A stretch of DNA of 64,000 bases. It comes from Kitasatospora kifunensis. Lineage in GTDB: Bacteria > Actinomycetota > Actinomycetes > Streptomycetales > Streptomycetaceae. The position numbers and the translations under genes were made by a program. Below are positions 8,424 to 16,659 of this stretch, piece by piece (position 1 is the first letter of the stretch; every line of letters begins with the position of its first letter). The stretch covers positions 372,001 through 436,000 of the forward strand of contig NZ_JACHJV010000002.1 in the NCBI RefSeq assembly GCF_014203855.1, in the 5' to 3' direction. Under the pieces are notes generated by a model. That model had not been told where the DNA came from. It saw only the letters and a list, made by a program, of their open reading frames with translations, and did not search any database.

Positions 8424-9029
8424 ATGCGCTCGTCCCGAGCCATCCGCACCGCCGCCGTCGCCGCGGTCGCGGCCTGCCTGGCCGGCGGTACCGCCGCGGC
8501 CGCCTACGCCCACGACAACACCCCCAAGGCCTCGCACACTTGGCCGCAGCGCCTGATCGACCACGCGCCGGACCTGGTCCAGCCCGAGTCGCTGACCGTC
8601 GACCACTCGATCGGCGAGCACCGGGCGGCCCAGGAGGTGCACCTGGCCCAGCAGCTCTACACCTTCTGGAACACCGGGCAGCAGAAGTACCTGGACGCGG
8701 CCATCAGCCCCCAGTTCAAGGACAACACCCTGCCCGCCGGACGTCCGCAGGGCCCCGCAGGGCCGGTCTTCGCCTCGAAGAACTTCCGTGCCGCCGTGCC
8801 GGACCTGACCTGCGAGCTGTCGGATGTCCTGGTCACCGGCGACAAGATCACCGCCCGGATGGTCTTCCACGGCCACTTCACCGGCACCTTCAACGGCGTC
8901 CAGGGCAAGGGCCAGACGGTCGACTTCAACGCCATCGACATCCAGCACGTGGGCAAGGACAAGATCATCGAGGACTGGCACATCGAGGACAACCAGACCC
9001 TGTTGAGCCAGCTCGGCAGCAACGGCTGA
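8424..9029 (+). CDS. Secreted SnoaL-like protein
   Basis: The ATG at 8424 follows AAGGAG and begins a 201-residue protein with an Ala-rich signal peptide (TAAVAAVAACLAGGTAAAAYA, cleavage near residue 28). The mature part matches the SnoaL/ester cyclase fold: a helix with VHLAQQLYTFWNTGQQKYLDAAISPQF, then strands TARMVFHGHFTGTF and DFNAIDIQHVGKDKIIEDWHIEDN. SnoaL relatives close polyketide rings or act on small hydrophobic molecules, but many are uncharacterised. Export is unusual for the fold. It lies 104 bases after the SDR gene on the same strand and may share its LysR control. Confidence 0.75.
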   Translation: MRSSRAIRTAAVAAVAACLAGGTAAAAYAHDNTPKASHTWPQRLIDHAPDLVQPESLTVDHSIGEHRAAQEVHLAQQLYTFWNTGQQKYLDAAISPQFKDNTLPAGRPQGPAGPVFASKNFRAAVPDLTCELSDVLVTGDKITARMVFHGHFTGTFNGVQGKGQTVDFNAIDIQHVGKDKIIEDWHIEDNQTLLSQLGSNG

Positions 9030-9053
9030 CGCCCGCCGCCCGGTACGCCTTCG

Positions 9054-9101
9054 CGCAGCCCGCAGCCCGCAGCCCGCAGCCCGCAGCCCGCAGCCCGCAG
9101 C
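9054..9101 (+). repeat. 7-bp tandem repeat
   Basis: Six perfect copies of CGCAGCC plus a partial seventh lie between the secreted SnoaL-like gene and the following dehydrogenase fragment. The array may mark a slippage or recombination point where the fragment lost its 5' end. Confidence 0.9.
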
Positions 9102-9146
9102 GCACGGGTGGCGCGCTGTGGATCGACATGTCGACCTCCACACCTG

Positions 9147-9332
9147 GGCCTGGCCGTCGACCTGGGCCGTGATATCGGCGTCTCCACCGAACTGTCCGCG
9201 CTGGTCGAGCAGATCTACCGGCGGGCCAAGGCCCGTTACGGCGACCTGTCCGGGGAGATGATCCCGGTCAAGCTCTACGAGGAGCTCGCCGGCCAGGACT
9301 TCCGGCTGCCCAGGGAGACGGCCGCGCCCTGA
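9147..9332 (+). pseudogene. C-terminal fragment of a 3-hydroxyisobutyrate-dehydrogenase-like gene
   Basis: The frame encodes HLGLAVDLGRDIGVSTELS followed by ALVEQIYRRAKARYGDLSGE and PVKLYEELAG, which match the last helices of NAD(P)-dependent beta-hydroxyacid dehydrogenases (3-hydroxyisobutyrate dehydrogenase group). The nucleotide-binding domain and catalytic lysine are absent; upstream sequence in the frame is non-coding and abuts the 7-bp repeat. A GTG at 9108 could begin a 74-codon frame, but the result could not be a functional enzyme. It is a decayed remnant. Confidence 0.65.
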
Positions 9333-9353
9333 CCGCCTTCTTCCTGAGGACCA

Positions 9354-9415
9354 GGACGCCGCATGCGCCCCCGACCGGCCGAGGAGAAGCCAGGCCGGGG
9401 GCGCATGCGGCGTCC
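9354..9415. terminator. Strong bidirectional hairpin with 20-bp perfect arms
   Basis: The arms at 9354-9373 and 9396-9415 are exact reverse complements over 20 bases (left arm starts GGACGCCGCATG), with a 22-base loop. The structure sits between the rightward dehydrogenase fragment and the stop of the leftward MFS gene at 9431, so it can end transcription from both sides. Confidence 0.8.
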
Positions 9416-9430
9416 GTCCGTTTCGGTGCG

Positions 9431-10780
9431 TCAGTTGTGCGCTCGTGCGGTGCGGGCGGCTTGGGCGAGGTCCATGTCGGTGGTCTCCGGGGCCAGGAAG
9501 TGGGAGATCAGGCCGCCGAGGGCCAGGACGCCGGCACCCACCCACATCACGAACTGGACGCCGAGGCGGTTGAGTCCGATCGGCAGCAGGAAGGTGCCGA
9601 TGGCGGCGCCGACGCGGCTCATGGCGGCAGCGAAACCCACGCCGGTGGTCCGGATGGAGGTCGGGAAGACCTCCAGCGGGTACACCGAGGTCAACGCGCT
9701 GGACATGGCGTTCAGGAAGATGAAGAAGAGGAAGCCGATGACGACGACCGGGGTGGAGTTCGGCCACAGCGCGACCACGGCCAGGCTCGCCGCGGTGATC
9801 CAGAACGGCGGGATCAGCAGCTTGCGGCGGCCGATCCGGTCGACGACCACGGTCCCGAGGACGACGCCCAGCACGGCGGTGACCGAGTAGACCAGCAGCG
9901 CCGAAGTGGCGTCGCTGCCCAGACCGAGGGCGTCGACGACCTTCGACCAGAACGTGCTGATCGCGAAGTAGGGCAGCACCAGGAAGGCCCAGAAGGAGCT
10001 GGAGAAGACCGTACTGCGGATGTGCTCACGGCTGAACAGGGCGCGCAGGCTGTCCTGCTGCTCGCTGTCGGCAACCTCGGCCTCGACGTCGATCTCGATG
10101 CCGTACTTGGCGATCAGCACCTCGGCCTCGGCGCGGCGCCCCTTGCTGAGCAGCCAGCGCGCCGATTCCGGGACTCCGCCGCGCAGCGCCAGGCAGGCCA
10201 CGGCGATGATCGCGCTGCTGCCGAGCGTCCAGCGCCAGCCGCCGTTCACGTTGGCCAGGGCCGCGCCGACGACGGTGGCGACCATGTAGCCGACGTACCA
10301 GCTGACCTCCAGGCTGGCCAACAGGCGACCGCGGTTGCGGCGGGGGGCGTACTCGGAGAGCAGCGGGGCGCCGATCGCGTATTCGCCGCCGATGGCGATA
10401 CCCATGACCAGCCGGATCACGAACAGCTGCACGCCGTCGACGACGAAGAACTGGGCGATCGATCCGCTGAGGAAGACCACCATGTCGATGAGGAAGATCG
10501 GCCGCCGCCCGAGCCTGTCGGCCAGCCAGCCGAAGGCCGGGCCGCCGACGAAGATTCCGATCAGCGGGGAGGCACCGATCAGGCCCTGCCACAGCGTGGA
10601 GACGTGCAGGGCGGTGGTCAGCGCGGCGAGGGCCATGCCGATGCCGCCGATGATGTAGCCGTCGAGGCCCTCACCGATCTGGGTGGCGAGCTTCAACTTG
10701 AGCAGTAGCCGCTTGCGGTCGCGATCGGCAATCGGGAGCTGACGCGGGGTTCTTCTGTCGCCGTCGGGCGTCGTCGCCAT
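9431..10780 (-). CDS. MFS transporter, sugar/metabolite:H+ symporter type
   Basis: The 449-residue protein has twelve predicted membrane segments. It carries the loop motifs DRLGRR after TM2 and DRIGRR after TM8, PESARWLLSKGR in the central loop, and an APETTDMD tail, all typical of the sugar-porter/metabolite-symporter branch of the major facilitator superfamily. It should be an inner-membrane importer of a sugar, polyol or organic acid. The ATG follows AAGGATCTGAC. It is divergent from the Gfo/Idh/MocA oxidoreductase, often a sugar or inositol dehydrogenase, which suggests a catabolic partnership. The substrate cannot be named. Confidence 0.85.
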   Translation of the reverse strand: MATTPDGDRRTPRQLPIADRDRKRLLLKLKLATQIGEGLDGYIIGGIGMALAALTTALHVSTLWQGLIGASPLIGIFVGGPAFGWLADRLGRRPIFLIDMVVFLSGSIAQFFVVDGVQLFVIRLVMGIAIGGEYAIGAPLLSEYAPRRNRGRLLASLEVSWYVGYMVATVVGAALANVNGGWRWTLGSSAIIAVACLALRGGVPESARWLLSKGRRAEAEVLIAKYGIEIDVEAEVADSEQQDSLRALFSREHIRSTVFSSSFWAFLVLPYFAISTFWSKVVDALGLGSDATSALLVYSVTAVLGVVLGTVVVDRIGRRKLLIPPFWITAASLAVVALWPNSTPVVVIGFLFFIFLNAMSSALTSVYPLEVFPTSIRTTGVGFAAAMSRVGAAIGTFLLPIGLNRLGVQFVMWVGAGVLALGGLISHFLAPETTDMDLAQAARTARAHN

Positions 10781-11107
10781 GTCAGATCCTTGTCATCAGA
10801 TGTTCAGTGGCCCGCGGTAGCTCTGGGCGGACGGTGGAGCAAGGCGCGGGCCGGCCATCCGGGGCAGGCATGAACCTACGGTCGGGCGTTGCGGAGAACA
10901 AGGAAGACCCGCAGATCGCAACCATGGTTGTGCCGGCGACAACCTGCCTGCGGGGTCGGGCGGCACGGCCGGTCAGACGACGGAAGGCCTGCGCCACCCG
11001 TCGCCTGGCGGGCAGTGCCGCCCGACCGGCAGAATGCGGCTCACTCCTCCGCCTCGCACCGCTGGCTCCGTCGTCCAGCACCGCGCAGACCCCGTAAGGG
11101 ATTTCCC
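10781..11107. other. Divergent promoter region, no gene
   Basis: These 327 bases separate the divergent MFS and oxidoreductase genes. A 12-bp perfect palindrome CAACCATGGTTG lies at 10919-10930, flanked by CCCGCAG on the left and CTGCGGG on the right, a nested arrangement that could be an operator. The short open frames here lack ribosome binding sites. The oxidoreductase has its own site, GTAAGGGA, just before its start. Confidence 0.4.
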
Positions 11108-12091
11108 ATGACGCAACTCGCAATCGGCGTGCTCGGCGCCGCCCGTATCGTTCCCATGGCACTGGTGCGGCCGGCGGCCCGGGTGCCGGAGGCCGTCGTG
11201 GCCGCGATCGCGGCTCGTGATCCGCAGCGGGCCGGCCGGTTCGCGGCCAAGCACGGCATCGCCACGGTCCATGACAACTACCAAGCGCTGCTGGACGACC
11301 CGCAGATCGATGCGGTCTACAACCCGCTGCCGAACGCGCTGCACGCCGAGTGGACGCTGAAAGCCATCGCGGCGGGCAAGCACGTGCTCTGCGAGAAGCC
11401 GTTCACCTCGAACGCGGCGCAGGCGCGCGAGGTGGCCGACGCGGCGGCCGCCGCCGGCCTGGTCGTCATGGAGGCCTTCCACTACCGCTACCACCCGCTC
11501 GCCGCCCGGATGCGCGAGATCGTCGACAGCGGCGAACTGGGCACCGTGCGCTCGATCGAGGTGGCCATGTGCTTCCCGCTGCCGAGCTTCGGCGACATCC
11601 GGTACAGCTATCCGCTGGGCGGCGGCGCGCTGATGGACGCCGGCTGCTACGCGCTGAACTGCCTGCGCATGCTCGGTGACGGCACGCCGCAGGTGCGCAG
11701 GGCCCAGGCCAAGCTGCGCGGAGCGGACATCGACCGGGCGATGACGGCCGAACTGCGGTTCCCGGACGGGTCCGCCGGGCGGATCACGGCGTCGATGTGG
11801 TCCGGGAAGGTGCTGGACATCAGCGTCCGGGTACTCGGTGACGCGGGCGAGCTCAAGGTCCTCAACTTCGTTGCCCCGCACCTCTACCACCGCCTGTCGG
11901 TGCGGACCGCCGCGGTGCGGCGCCACGAACGCGTCCGGGGCGAGCACACCTACACCTACCAGCTGCGCGCCTTCACCGACGCCGTCCTGCGCGGCGGCCC
12001 GGTGCTGACCTCGGCGGAGGACGCCGTGGTCACCATGGGCCTGATCGACGAGATCTACCGGGTCGCCGGGATGCGCCTGCGGGGAGCGTGA
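11108..12091 (+). CDS. Gfo/Idh/MocA family oxidoreductase
   Basis: This 327-residue enzyme starts with a Rossmann segment (AIGVLGAARI) and has the family signature GKHVLCEKPFTSN at about residue 92-104, where the lysine of EKP is catalytic, and EAFHYRYHP. The C-terminal domain has the sheet used for substrate binding (GGGALMDAGCYALN). Members oxidise or reduce sugars, inositols or related compounds with NAD(P). The ATG follows TAAGGGA. A P450 gene begins 65 bases downstream on the same strand, and a sugar-type MFS transporter is divergent, so a small sugar-derived pathway is plausible. Confidence 0.87.
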   Translation: MTQLAIGVLGAARIVPMALVRPAARVPEAVVAAIAARDPQRAGRFAAKHGIATVHDNYQALLDDPQIDAVYNPLPNALHAEWTLKAIAAGKHVLCEKPFTSNAAQAREVADAAAAAGLVVMEAFHYRYHPLAARMREIVDSGELGTVRSIEVAMCFPLPSFGDIRYSYPLGGGALMDAGCYALNCLRMLGDGTPQVRRAQAKLRGADIDRAMTAELRFPDGSAGRITASMWSGKVLDISVRVLGDAGELKVLNFVAPHLYHRLSVRTAAVRRHERVRGEHTYTYQLRAFTDAVLRGGPVLTSAEDAVVTMGLIDEIYRVAGMRLRGA

Positions 12092-12156
12092 CGGATCATC
12101 AGACTGCGAGGGTGGAACCTCAGACCGAGAGTCGTCAGAGCGAGAGAAGAGCAGCC

Positions 12157-13536
12157 ATGGACATCCCCGGTCCCGCGCTCCACCCGGACGGTGGGGTGGG
12201 TGCCATCGCTGCGGCGGGCGGACTGCACACCTATCAGCTGCGGCTGCACGCCGAGTTCGGGCCGGTCGTGCGGTTCCAGCTCCCGGGCGCGCAGTGTGCC
12301 GTATCGGTCGCCGACCCGGTGCTGCTGGAGGCCACGGCGCACCTCGACAAGCGTCCGGAGCGCCTGTTCGCCTTCCTGGAGCCGCTGTTCGAGGCCGGTA
12401 GTCCGCAGGTGCTGCCGGCCGAGGAGCACACCCCGTGGCGGCGCGTGCTGTTGTCCGTGTTGGCCGGACGCCCCTCCCACGAGCGGCACTTCGCATCGTT
12501 CACCGCCCTGGCGACGGAACTCGCGGACGGGTGGGCCGAGCGGAGCGCCGGTGAGGCCGTCGAGCTGCAGAAGGACCTGACCGCGCTCTCGCTGCGGATG
12601 ATCTGCTCATACGCCTTCGAGGGCGGGGTCGCGGACCCGGACGCCGTCGTTGCCGCCTTCGAGCAGGTGCTCACCGAGTACCTGGCAGGGCTCTACCAGG
12701 TGCCGCTGCCGGGCGCGCCGCAGGAGCGTGCCGAGCGGGCGGAGCAGGCCCTCGCCTACCTGCGTACGACCGTCGACCGGGTGATCGAGGCGCACCGCGC
12801 CGATGGCCGCGCGGACCGCAGCGATCTGGTCGGTGCGCTGATCGAGGCCGGCGAGCGCCCGGAGCGGATCCGGGACACCGTGCTGACCATGATGCTGGCA
12901 GCCCACCACACCACCGGCGTTGCCGCCTCCTGGACGCTGCACCTGCTGGGCCGTCACCCGGACGCGGCGCGACGCGTCGCCACCGAGCTGGACCGCGTGC
13001 TCGGCAACCGTGCGGTACCCGACTACGCGGACCTGCGACGGCTCGGCTACCTGGAGATGGTCCTCAAGGAGTCCATGCGGCTCTACCCGCCCGGCCCGTA
13101 CGGTGCGCGGGAGACGACCGAGCCGCTGGTCCTCGGCGAGTACGAGGTTCCGGCCGGTGCGACGATCTTCTACCCGTTCTGGGCCGTCCACCTGAACCCC
13201 GACTACTGGCCCGAGCCCGAGCGGTTCCGCCCCGAGCGGTTCACCCCCCGGGAGAGCGCCGGGCGGCCACGGCTTGCCTGGGTTCCCTTCGGACTCGGCC
13301 CGCGCAGCTGCGAGGGCGCGGGCCTGGCCATGGTCGAGGCCCAACTGCTGCTGGCCGTCCTGCTCAAGCGCTTCCACTTCCGGCCCGCGCCCGGCCACGA
13401 GGTGACCCCGATCGAACGGTTCGTGCTCTGGGCGGCCGACGACATCCGCATGATCGTGACCCCGCGCGCCTCGGGGTGGGCCGCAGCCGCACCGGTCGGC
13501 GCGGTCGCGATCGCCTGGAGGGGCCGGGGCCGGTAG
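12157..13536 (+). CDS. Cytochrome P450
   Basis: The 459-residue protein has the P450 landmarks in order: I-helix AAHHTTGVAASW (about 272), where AHHTT replaces the usual AGxET, ExxR as KESMRLYPP (about 311), ERFRPERF and the heme loop FGLGPRSCEGAGLA (about 385) with the thiolate cysteine. It resembles the longer, eukaryote-like bacterial P450s. I chose the ATG at 12157 behind GAGAAGAGC; the frame also extends to a GTG at 12088 overlapping the previous stop, but that extension is not P450-like. The C-terminal tail after VTPRASG is Ala/Gly-rich. Redox partners are not encoded nearby. The substrate is unknown. Confidence 0.88.
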   Translation: MDIPGPALHPDGGVGAIAAAGGLHTYQLRLHAEFGPVVRFQLPGAQCAVSVADPVLLEATAHLDKRPERLFAFLEPLFEAGSPQVLPAEEHTPWRRVLLSVLAGRPSHERHFASFTALATELADGWAERSAGEAVELQKDLTALSLRMICSYAFEGGVADPDAVVAAFEQVLTEYLAGLYQVPLPGAPQERAERAEQALAYLRTTVDRVIEAHRADGRADRSDLVGALIEAGERPERIRDTVLTMMLAAHHTTGVAASWTLHLLGRHPDAARRVATELDRVLGNRAVPDYADLRRLGYLEMVLKESMRLYPPGPYGARETTEPLVLGEYEVPAGATIFYPFWAVHLNPDYWPEPERFRPERFTPRESAGRPRLAWVPFGLGPRSCEGAGLAMVEAQLLLAVLLKRFHFRPAPGHEVTPIERFVLWAADDIRMIVTPRASGWAAAAPVGAVAIAWRGRGR

Positions 13537-13608
13537 TGTCGCGATCTGCCGGCCGCGGGTTCTGCCCGGCTCGGGCGGGGAGGCAGGCCGGTGGCGAGGA
13601 GGGGCTCG

Positions 13609-15816
13609 GTGGCTGAGCCGGAGTCGGAGACCGAACAGGTCCGTACGGTGTGCTCGTACTGCGGCGTGGGCTGCGGGATCGTGCTGGAGGTGGCGCGCGA
13701 TGCCGTGGGGCGGCGGGCCGTGGTGCGGGTCAAGGGGGACAAGGCGCATCCGGCGAACGAGGGCCGACTCTGCAGCAAGGGCGCGACCAGCGCCGAGATG
13801 CTGGCGATCCCCGGCCGGTTGACCCGGGCGCTGGTACGGGCCGAGCGTGACGGCGAGGCGACGCCGACGGGACTGGAGGCTGCGGTCGCCGAGGCCGGGC
13901 GGCGGTTGCGCGCGGTGGTGGACGCGCACGGGCCGGACGCCGTCGCTCTCTACGTCTCGGGGCAGATGTCGACCGAGGCGCAGTACCTGGCGAACAAACT
14001 GGCCAAGGGCTACCTGCGGACCAGTCGGATCGAGTCCAACTCGCGGCTGTGCATGGCCAGTGCGGGCAGCGGCTACAAGCTGTCGCTGGGCGCGGACGGT
14101 CCGCCCGGCTCGTACCGGGACTTCGATCACGCGGACCTGTTCCTGGTCATCGGGTCGAACATGGCCGACTGCCATCCGGTGCTGTTCCAGCGGCTGTTGG
14201 AGCGTCAGCGCGCCGGCGCCAGGCTGATCGTGGTGGATCCGCGGCGCACCGCCACCGCCGCGCGGGCGGACCTGTTCCTGCAGATCAGGGCGGGAAGCGA
14301 CCTGGCGCTGTTGAACGGTCTGCTGCACCTGCTGGTCGAGCGCGGGGAGGTCGACCAGGAGTTCATCGCGGAGTTCACCGAAGGCTGGGAGGAGATGCCG
14401 GAGTTCCTGTCGCACTATCCCCCTGCCGCGGTGGCCGAGGCGACCGGCCTGCCGGAGGCGGACCTGCGCCGGGCCGCCGAGTGGATCGGCGGTGCCGGTG
14501 AGTGGATGAGCTGCTGGACGATGGGCCTGAACCAGTCCACGCACGGGACTTGGAACACCAATGCGCTGATCAACCTGCATCTGGCCACCGGGGCGATCTG
14601 CCGTCCCGGCAGCGGCCCGTTCTCGCTCACCGGGCAGCCGAATGCGATGGGCGGCCGCGAGATGGGCTACATGGGCCCCGGCCTGCCGGGCCAGCGGTCC
14701 GCTCTGGACGTCGAGGACCGCGCGTTCGTCGAGGACCTGTGGGGCCTGCCGGCGGGCACGCTGCGCGCGGAGTCCGGCCGGGGTGCGGTGGAGATGTTCG
14801 AGCGGATGGCCGCCGGAGAGATCCGGGCCTGCTGGATCATCTGCACCAACCCGGTGGCCTCGATGGCCAACCGGGGTACCGTCGTCGAGGCCCTGCGGGC
14901 GGCCGAGCTCGTCATCACCCAGGACGTGGTCGCCGACACCGAGACCAACGTTTACGCGGACATCCTGCTTCCCGCGGCGCTGTGGGCCGAGGCGGAGGGG
15001 GTGATGGTCAACTCCGAACGTGATCTGACGCTGAGCCGGCGCGTGGTCGACCCGCCCGGCGAGGCCCTGCCGGACTGGCAGCTGATCGCGAAGGTCGCCC
15101 GGGCAATGGGCTTCACCGAGGGTTTCGAGTACGGCAGCGCGGCCGAGGTCTTCGAGGAGCTCAGTCGGGCCTGGAACCCCCGGACCGGCTGGGACCTGCG
15201 CGGGGTGGACCACGAGCGGCTGCGTGCGGGACCGGTCCAGTGGCCCAGCGCGGATCCGGGCGGCCCCGACCGCAATCCCATGCGCTACCTCAACGACGGG
15301 GTCAGTCAGGATGCGCTGGTCCGCCGCGACGGCACCCGTCCCAGGCTGGTCTTCCCGACGGCGAGCGGGCGTGCGGTCTTCTTCCCCCGACCACATCTGC
15401 CGGCTGCCGAACTGCCGGACGACGACTACCCTTTCGTCCTCAACACCGGCCGGGTACGGCACCAGTGGCACACCCTGACCAGGACCGGCAGGATCGCCAG
15501 GCTCAACCGGCTCAGCGACCGCGGCCCGTTCATCGAAGTGCACCCGCAGGACGCGGCCGCGCTCGGGGTCGGCGAGGGCGACGGGGTCGAGGTGACCTCG
15601 CGGCGCGGGCGGGTACTGCTGCCGGCCCGGATCACCGACCGGGTCCGGCGGGGAGAGTGCTTCGCGCCGTTCCACTGGAACGACCTGTTCGGCGAGCACC
15701 TCGCCGTCAACGCCGTGACCAGCGACGCCGTTGACCCGATCTCCTACCAACCCGAACTCAAGCTCTGCGCGGTCGCCCTGACGAAGGCCGACCCGGCAGA
15801 GGGTGGCGAGGTCTGA
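13609..15816 (+). CDS. nasA: Assimilatory nitrate reductase-like molybdopterin oxidoreductase
   Basis: The protein of about 735 residues opens with a [4Fe-4S] motif, CSYCGVGC then GRLCSKG, and has the NasA/NarB-type segment SNSRLCMASAGSGY containing the likely Mo-ligating cysteine. TGQPNAMGGREMGYMGPGLP and the C-terminal cofactor-binding domain (FVLNTGRVRHQWHT) complete a bis-MGD enzyme of the formate dehydrogenase/nitrate reductase superfamily. It should be a cytoplasmic reductase of nitrate or another oxyanion. In many streptomycetes the homologous domain is fused to a sulfite-reductase-like flavoprotein half; here it stops after the Mo domain, so an electron donor must come from elsewhere. 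Start at GTG 13609 uses AGGAGGGG; GTG 13591 is an alternative. Confidence 0.8.
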   Translation: MAEPESETEQVRTVCSYCGVGCGIVLEVARDAVGRRAVVRVKGDKAHPANEGRLCSKGATSAEMLAIPGRLTRALVRAERDGEATPTGLEAAVAEAGRRLRAVVDAHGPDAVALYVSGQMSTEAQYLANKLAKGYLRTSRIESNSRLCMASAGSGYKLSLGADGPPGSYRDFDHADLFLVIGSNMADCHPVLFQRLLERQRAGARLIVVDPRRTATAARADLFLQIRAGSDLALLNGLLHLLVERGEVDQEFIAEFTEGWEEMPEFLSHYPPAAVAEATGLPEADLRRAAEWIGGAGEWMSCWTMGLNQSTHGTWNTNALINLHLATGAICRPGSGPFSLTGQPNAMGGREMGYMGPGLPGQRSALDVEDRAFVEDLWGLPAGTLRAESGRGAVEMFERMAAGEIRACWIICTNPVASMANRGTVVEALRAAELVITQDVVADTETNVYADILLPAALWAEAEGVMVNSERDLTLSRRVVDPPGEALPDWQLIAKVARAMGFTEGFEYGSAAEVFEELSRAWNPRTGWDLRGVDHERLRAGPVQWPSADPGGPDRNPMRYLNDGVSQDALVRRDGTRPRLVFPTASGRAVFFPRPHLPAAELPDDDYPFVLNTGRVRHQWHTLTRTGRIARLNRLSDRGPFIEVHPQDAAALGVGEGDGVEVTSRRGRVLLPARITDRVRRGECFAPFHWNDLFGEHLAVNAVTSDAVDPISYQPELKLCAVALTKADPAEGGEV

Positions 15817-15822
15817 GCAGCC

Positions 15823-15909
15823 ATGGGTTACTCCGACCTGAACAAGTACGTCTTCCGCAAGGGATGGTGCGGCAGAGCAGAGAAATTCAGCCAGAGGCCG
15901 GTGTCGTGA
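15823..15909 (+). CDS. Small unrecognised 28-residue frame after the nitrate reductase-like gene
   Basis: Six bases after the previous stop an ATG opens a frame beginning MGYSDLNKYVFRKGWCGR and ending SQRPVS. The first 18 codons look coding (GC-ending codons, aromatic and charged residues), then quality drops. It could be a genuine short partner, or the 5' stub of a longer gene whose remainder was deleted. I do not recognise a family, and the ribosome binding site is weak. Confidence 0.3.
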   Translation: MGYSDLNKYVFRKGWCGRAEKFSQRPVS

Positions 15910-15944
15910 GCCAACGGGATTTCCAACTGCGCGGGTAGGGCGCT

Positions 15945-15985
15945 GAGGGGCTTCCCAGCCGGCGGCGGGGAGCCCCTCTGTTTGT
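15945..15985 (+). terminator. Rho-independent-like terminator
   Basis: GAGGGGCTTCCC (15945-15956) pairs with GGGGAGCCCCTC (15967-15978) with one G-T pair, and the stem is followed by TGTTTGT. It closes the rightward unit ending with the nitrate reductase-like gene and faces the stop of the leftward tautomerase gene. Confidence 0.75.
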
Positions 15986-15996
15986 GCGCGGATCGG

Positions 15997-16416
15997 TCAG
16001 ACGGCGGCCGTGATGGCGGCGATGAGGTCGTCGTTGGTGAGGGCGTTCCCGCCGATGCCCCAGGCGCCGTCCCGGGCGTTCAGGATGTTGACCCACGTGT
16101 CGTTGTCGTCGTGTCCGTCAACTGTCAGGCGTTCGACGATGGCCGTGGCGGCGTGGATGAACGCGGCGCGGGCCTCGGTGGTGGGCAGGCCGATGTCGGG
16201 CAGCTTCAGCTCGACCATGACGACAGGGCGGTTCACGCCTCCGGCATAGACGTGTTCCGGCGCAAGGACGTGGACGGTACCGCCGATCATCGAGGTGAAT
16301 CCGGGGTTTCCGGCGAGGCCACTGGCCTCGGCCAGGGCGGTGGTCAGCTGCGGCAGGATCTCGCGCTCACCGGCGGGGGTGAGGACGCCTCGGGGTGCGG
16401 TGACGGTGATGGGCAT
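15997..16416 (-). CDS. Tautomerase-superfamily protein
   Basis: The 139-residue protein begins MPITVTAPRG; removal of the initiator methionine would expose the catalytic N-terminal proline used by 4-oxalocrotonate tautomerase and MIF relatives. The length fits two fused tautomerase half-units, and the body has the family pattern RPVVMVELKLPDIG and AFIHAATAIVERL. It should act in the cytoplasm on small enol/keto acids or phenylpyruvate-like compounds. It is divergent from a YxaF/LmrA-type TetR gene with a palindrome just upstream of its start, indicating direct control by that repressor. Confidence 0.8.
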   Translation of the reverse strand: MPITVTAPRGVLTPAGEREILPQLTTALAEASGLAGNPGFTSMIGGTVHVLAPEHVYAGGVNRPVVMVELKLPDIGLPTTEARAAFIHAATAIVERLTVDGHDDNDTWVNILNARDGAWGIGGNALTNDDLIAAITAAV

Positions 16417-16438
16417 GAGGGCTCCCTGGAACGCCGAG

Positions 16439-16454
16439 TAGTACGGACGTACTA
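16439..16454. promoter_or_regulatory. Probable TetR operator
   Basis: TAGTAC-GGAC-GTACTA is a perfect 6-bp dyad with a 4-base centre, 22 bases upstream of the tautomerase start. A second half-site GTACTA occurs at 16482-16487. The TetR gene lies on the other side of the same intergenic region. Confidence 0.6.
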
Positions 16455-16555
16455 GCTAGTCCAGCTTCGGCTAGGATGGGCGTACTAGTCAAGGGGTGTC
16501 GCGAAGAGGTCCATCCGACGGCGTACGCGCCGACCCCATCGCGATGACCCAGCCG

Positions 16556-16653
16556 ACTCACGACCTCAGGCTCACAACCTCAGGCTCACGACCTCAGACT
16601 GACGACCTCAGGCTCACGACCTCAGGCTCACGACCTCAGACTCACGACCGGAG
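16556..16653 (+). repeat. Seven tandem copies of a 14-bp unit ending in the TetR ribosome binding site
   Basis: The unit is GCTCACGACCTCAG with small variations, repeated seven times without gaps from 16556. The final copy diverges to ACTCACGACCGGAG, which together with the next G creates the GGAGG Shine-Dalgarno sequence of the TetR gene at 16660. The array therefore lies in the 5' leader of that gene, and changes in copy number could alter its expression. Confidence 0.9.
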
Positions 16654-16659
16654 GCGACC

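Noticed and set aside
9108..9332. 74-codon frame treated as an intact gene
   Set aside because: Only the final helices of a 300-residue dehydrogenase family are present, so it is called a pseudogene.
12607..15750. 1047-codon open frame antisense to the P450 and nitrate-reductase-like genes
   Set aside because: The plus-strand frames carry complete P450 and molybdopterin motifs; the antisense frame is a GC-bias shadow of low complexity with no ribosome binding site.
16556..16653. CRISPR-like array
   Set aside because: The units are 14 bp and contiguous, without spacers, and no cas genes are present.
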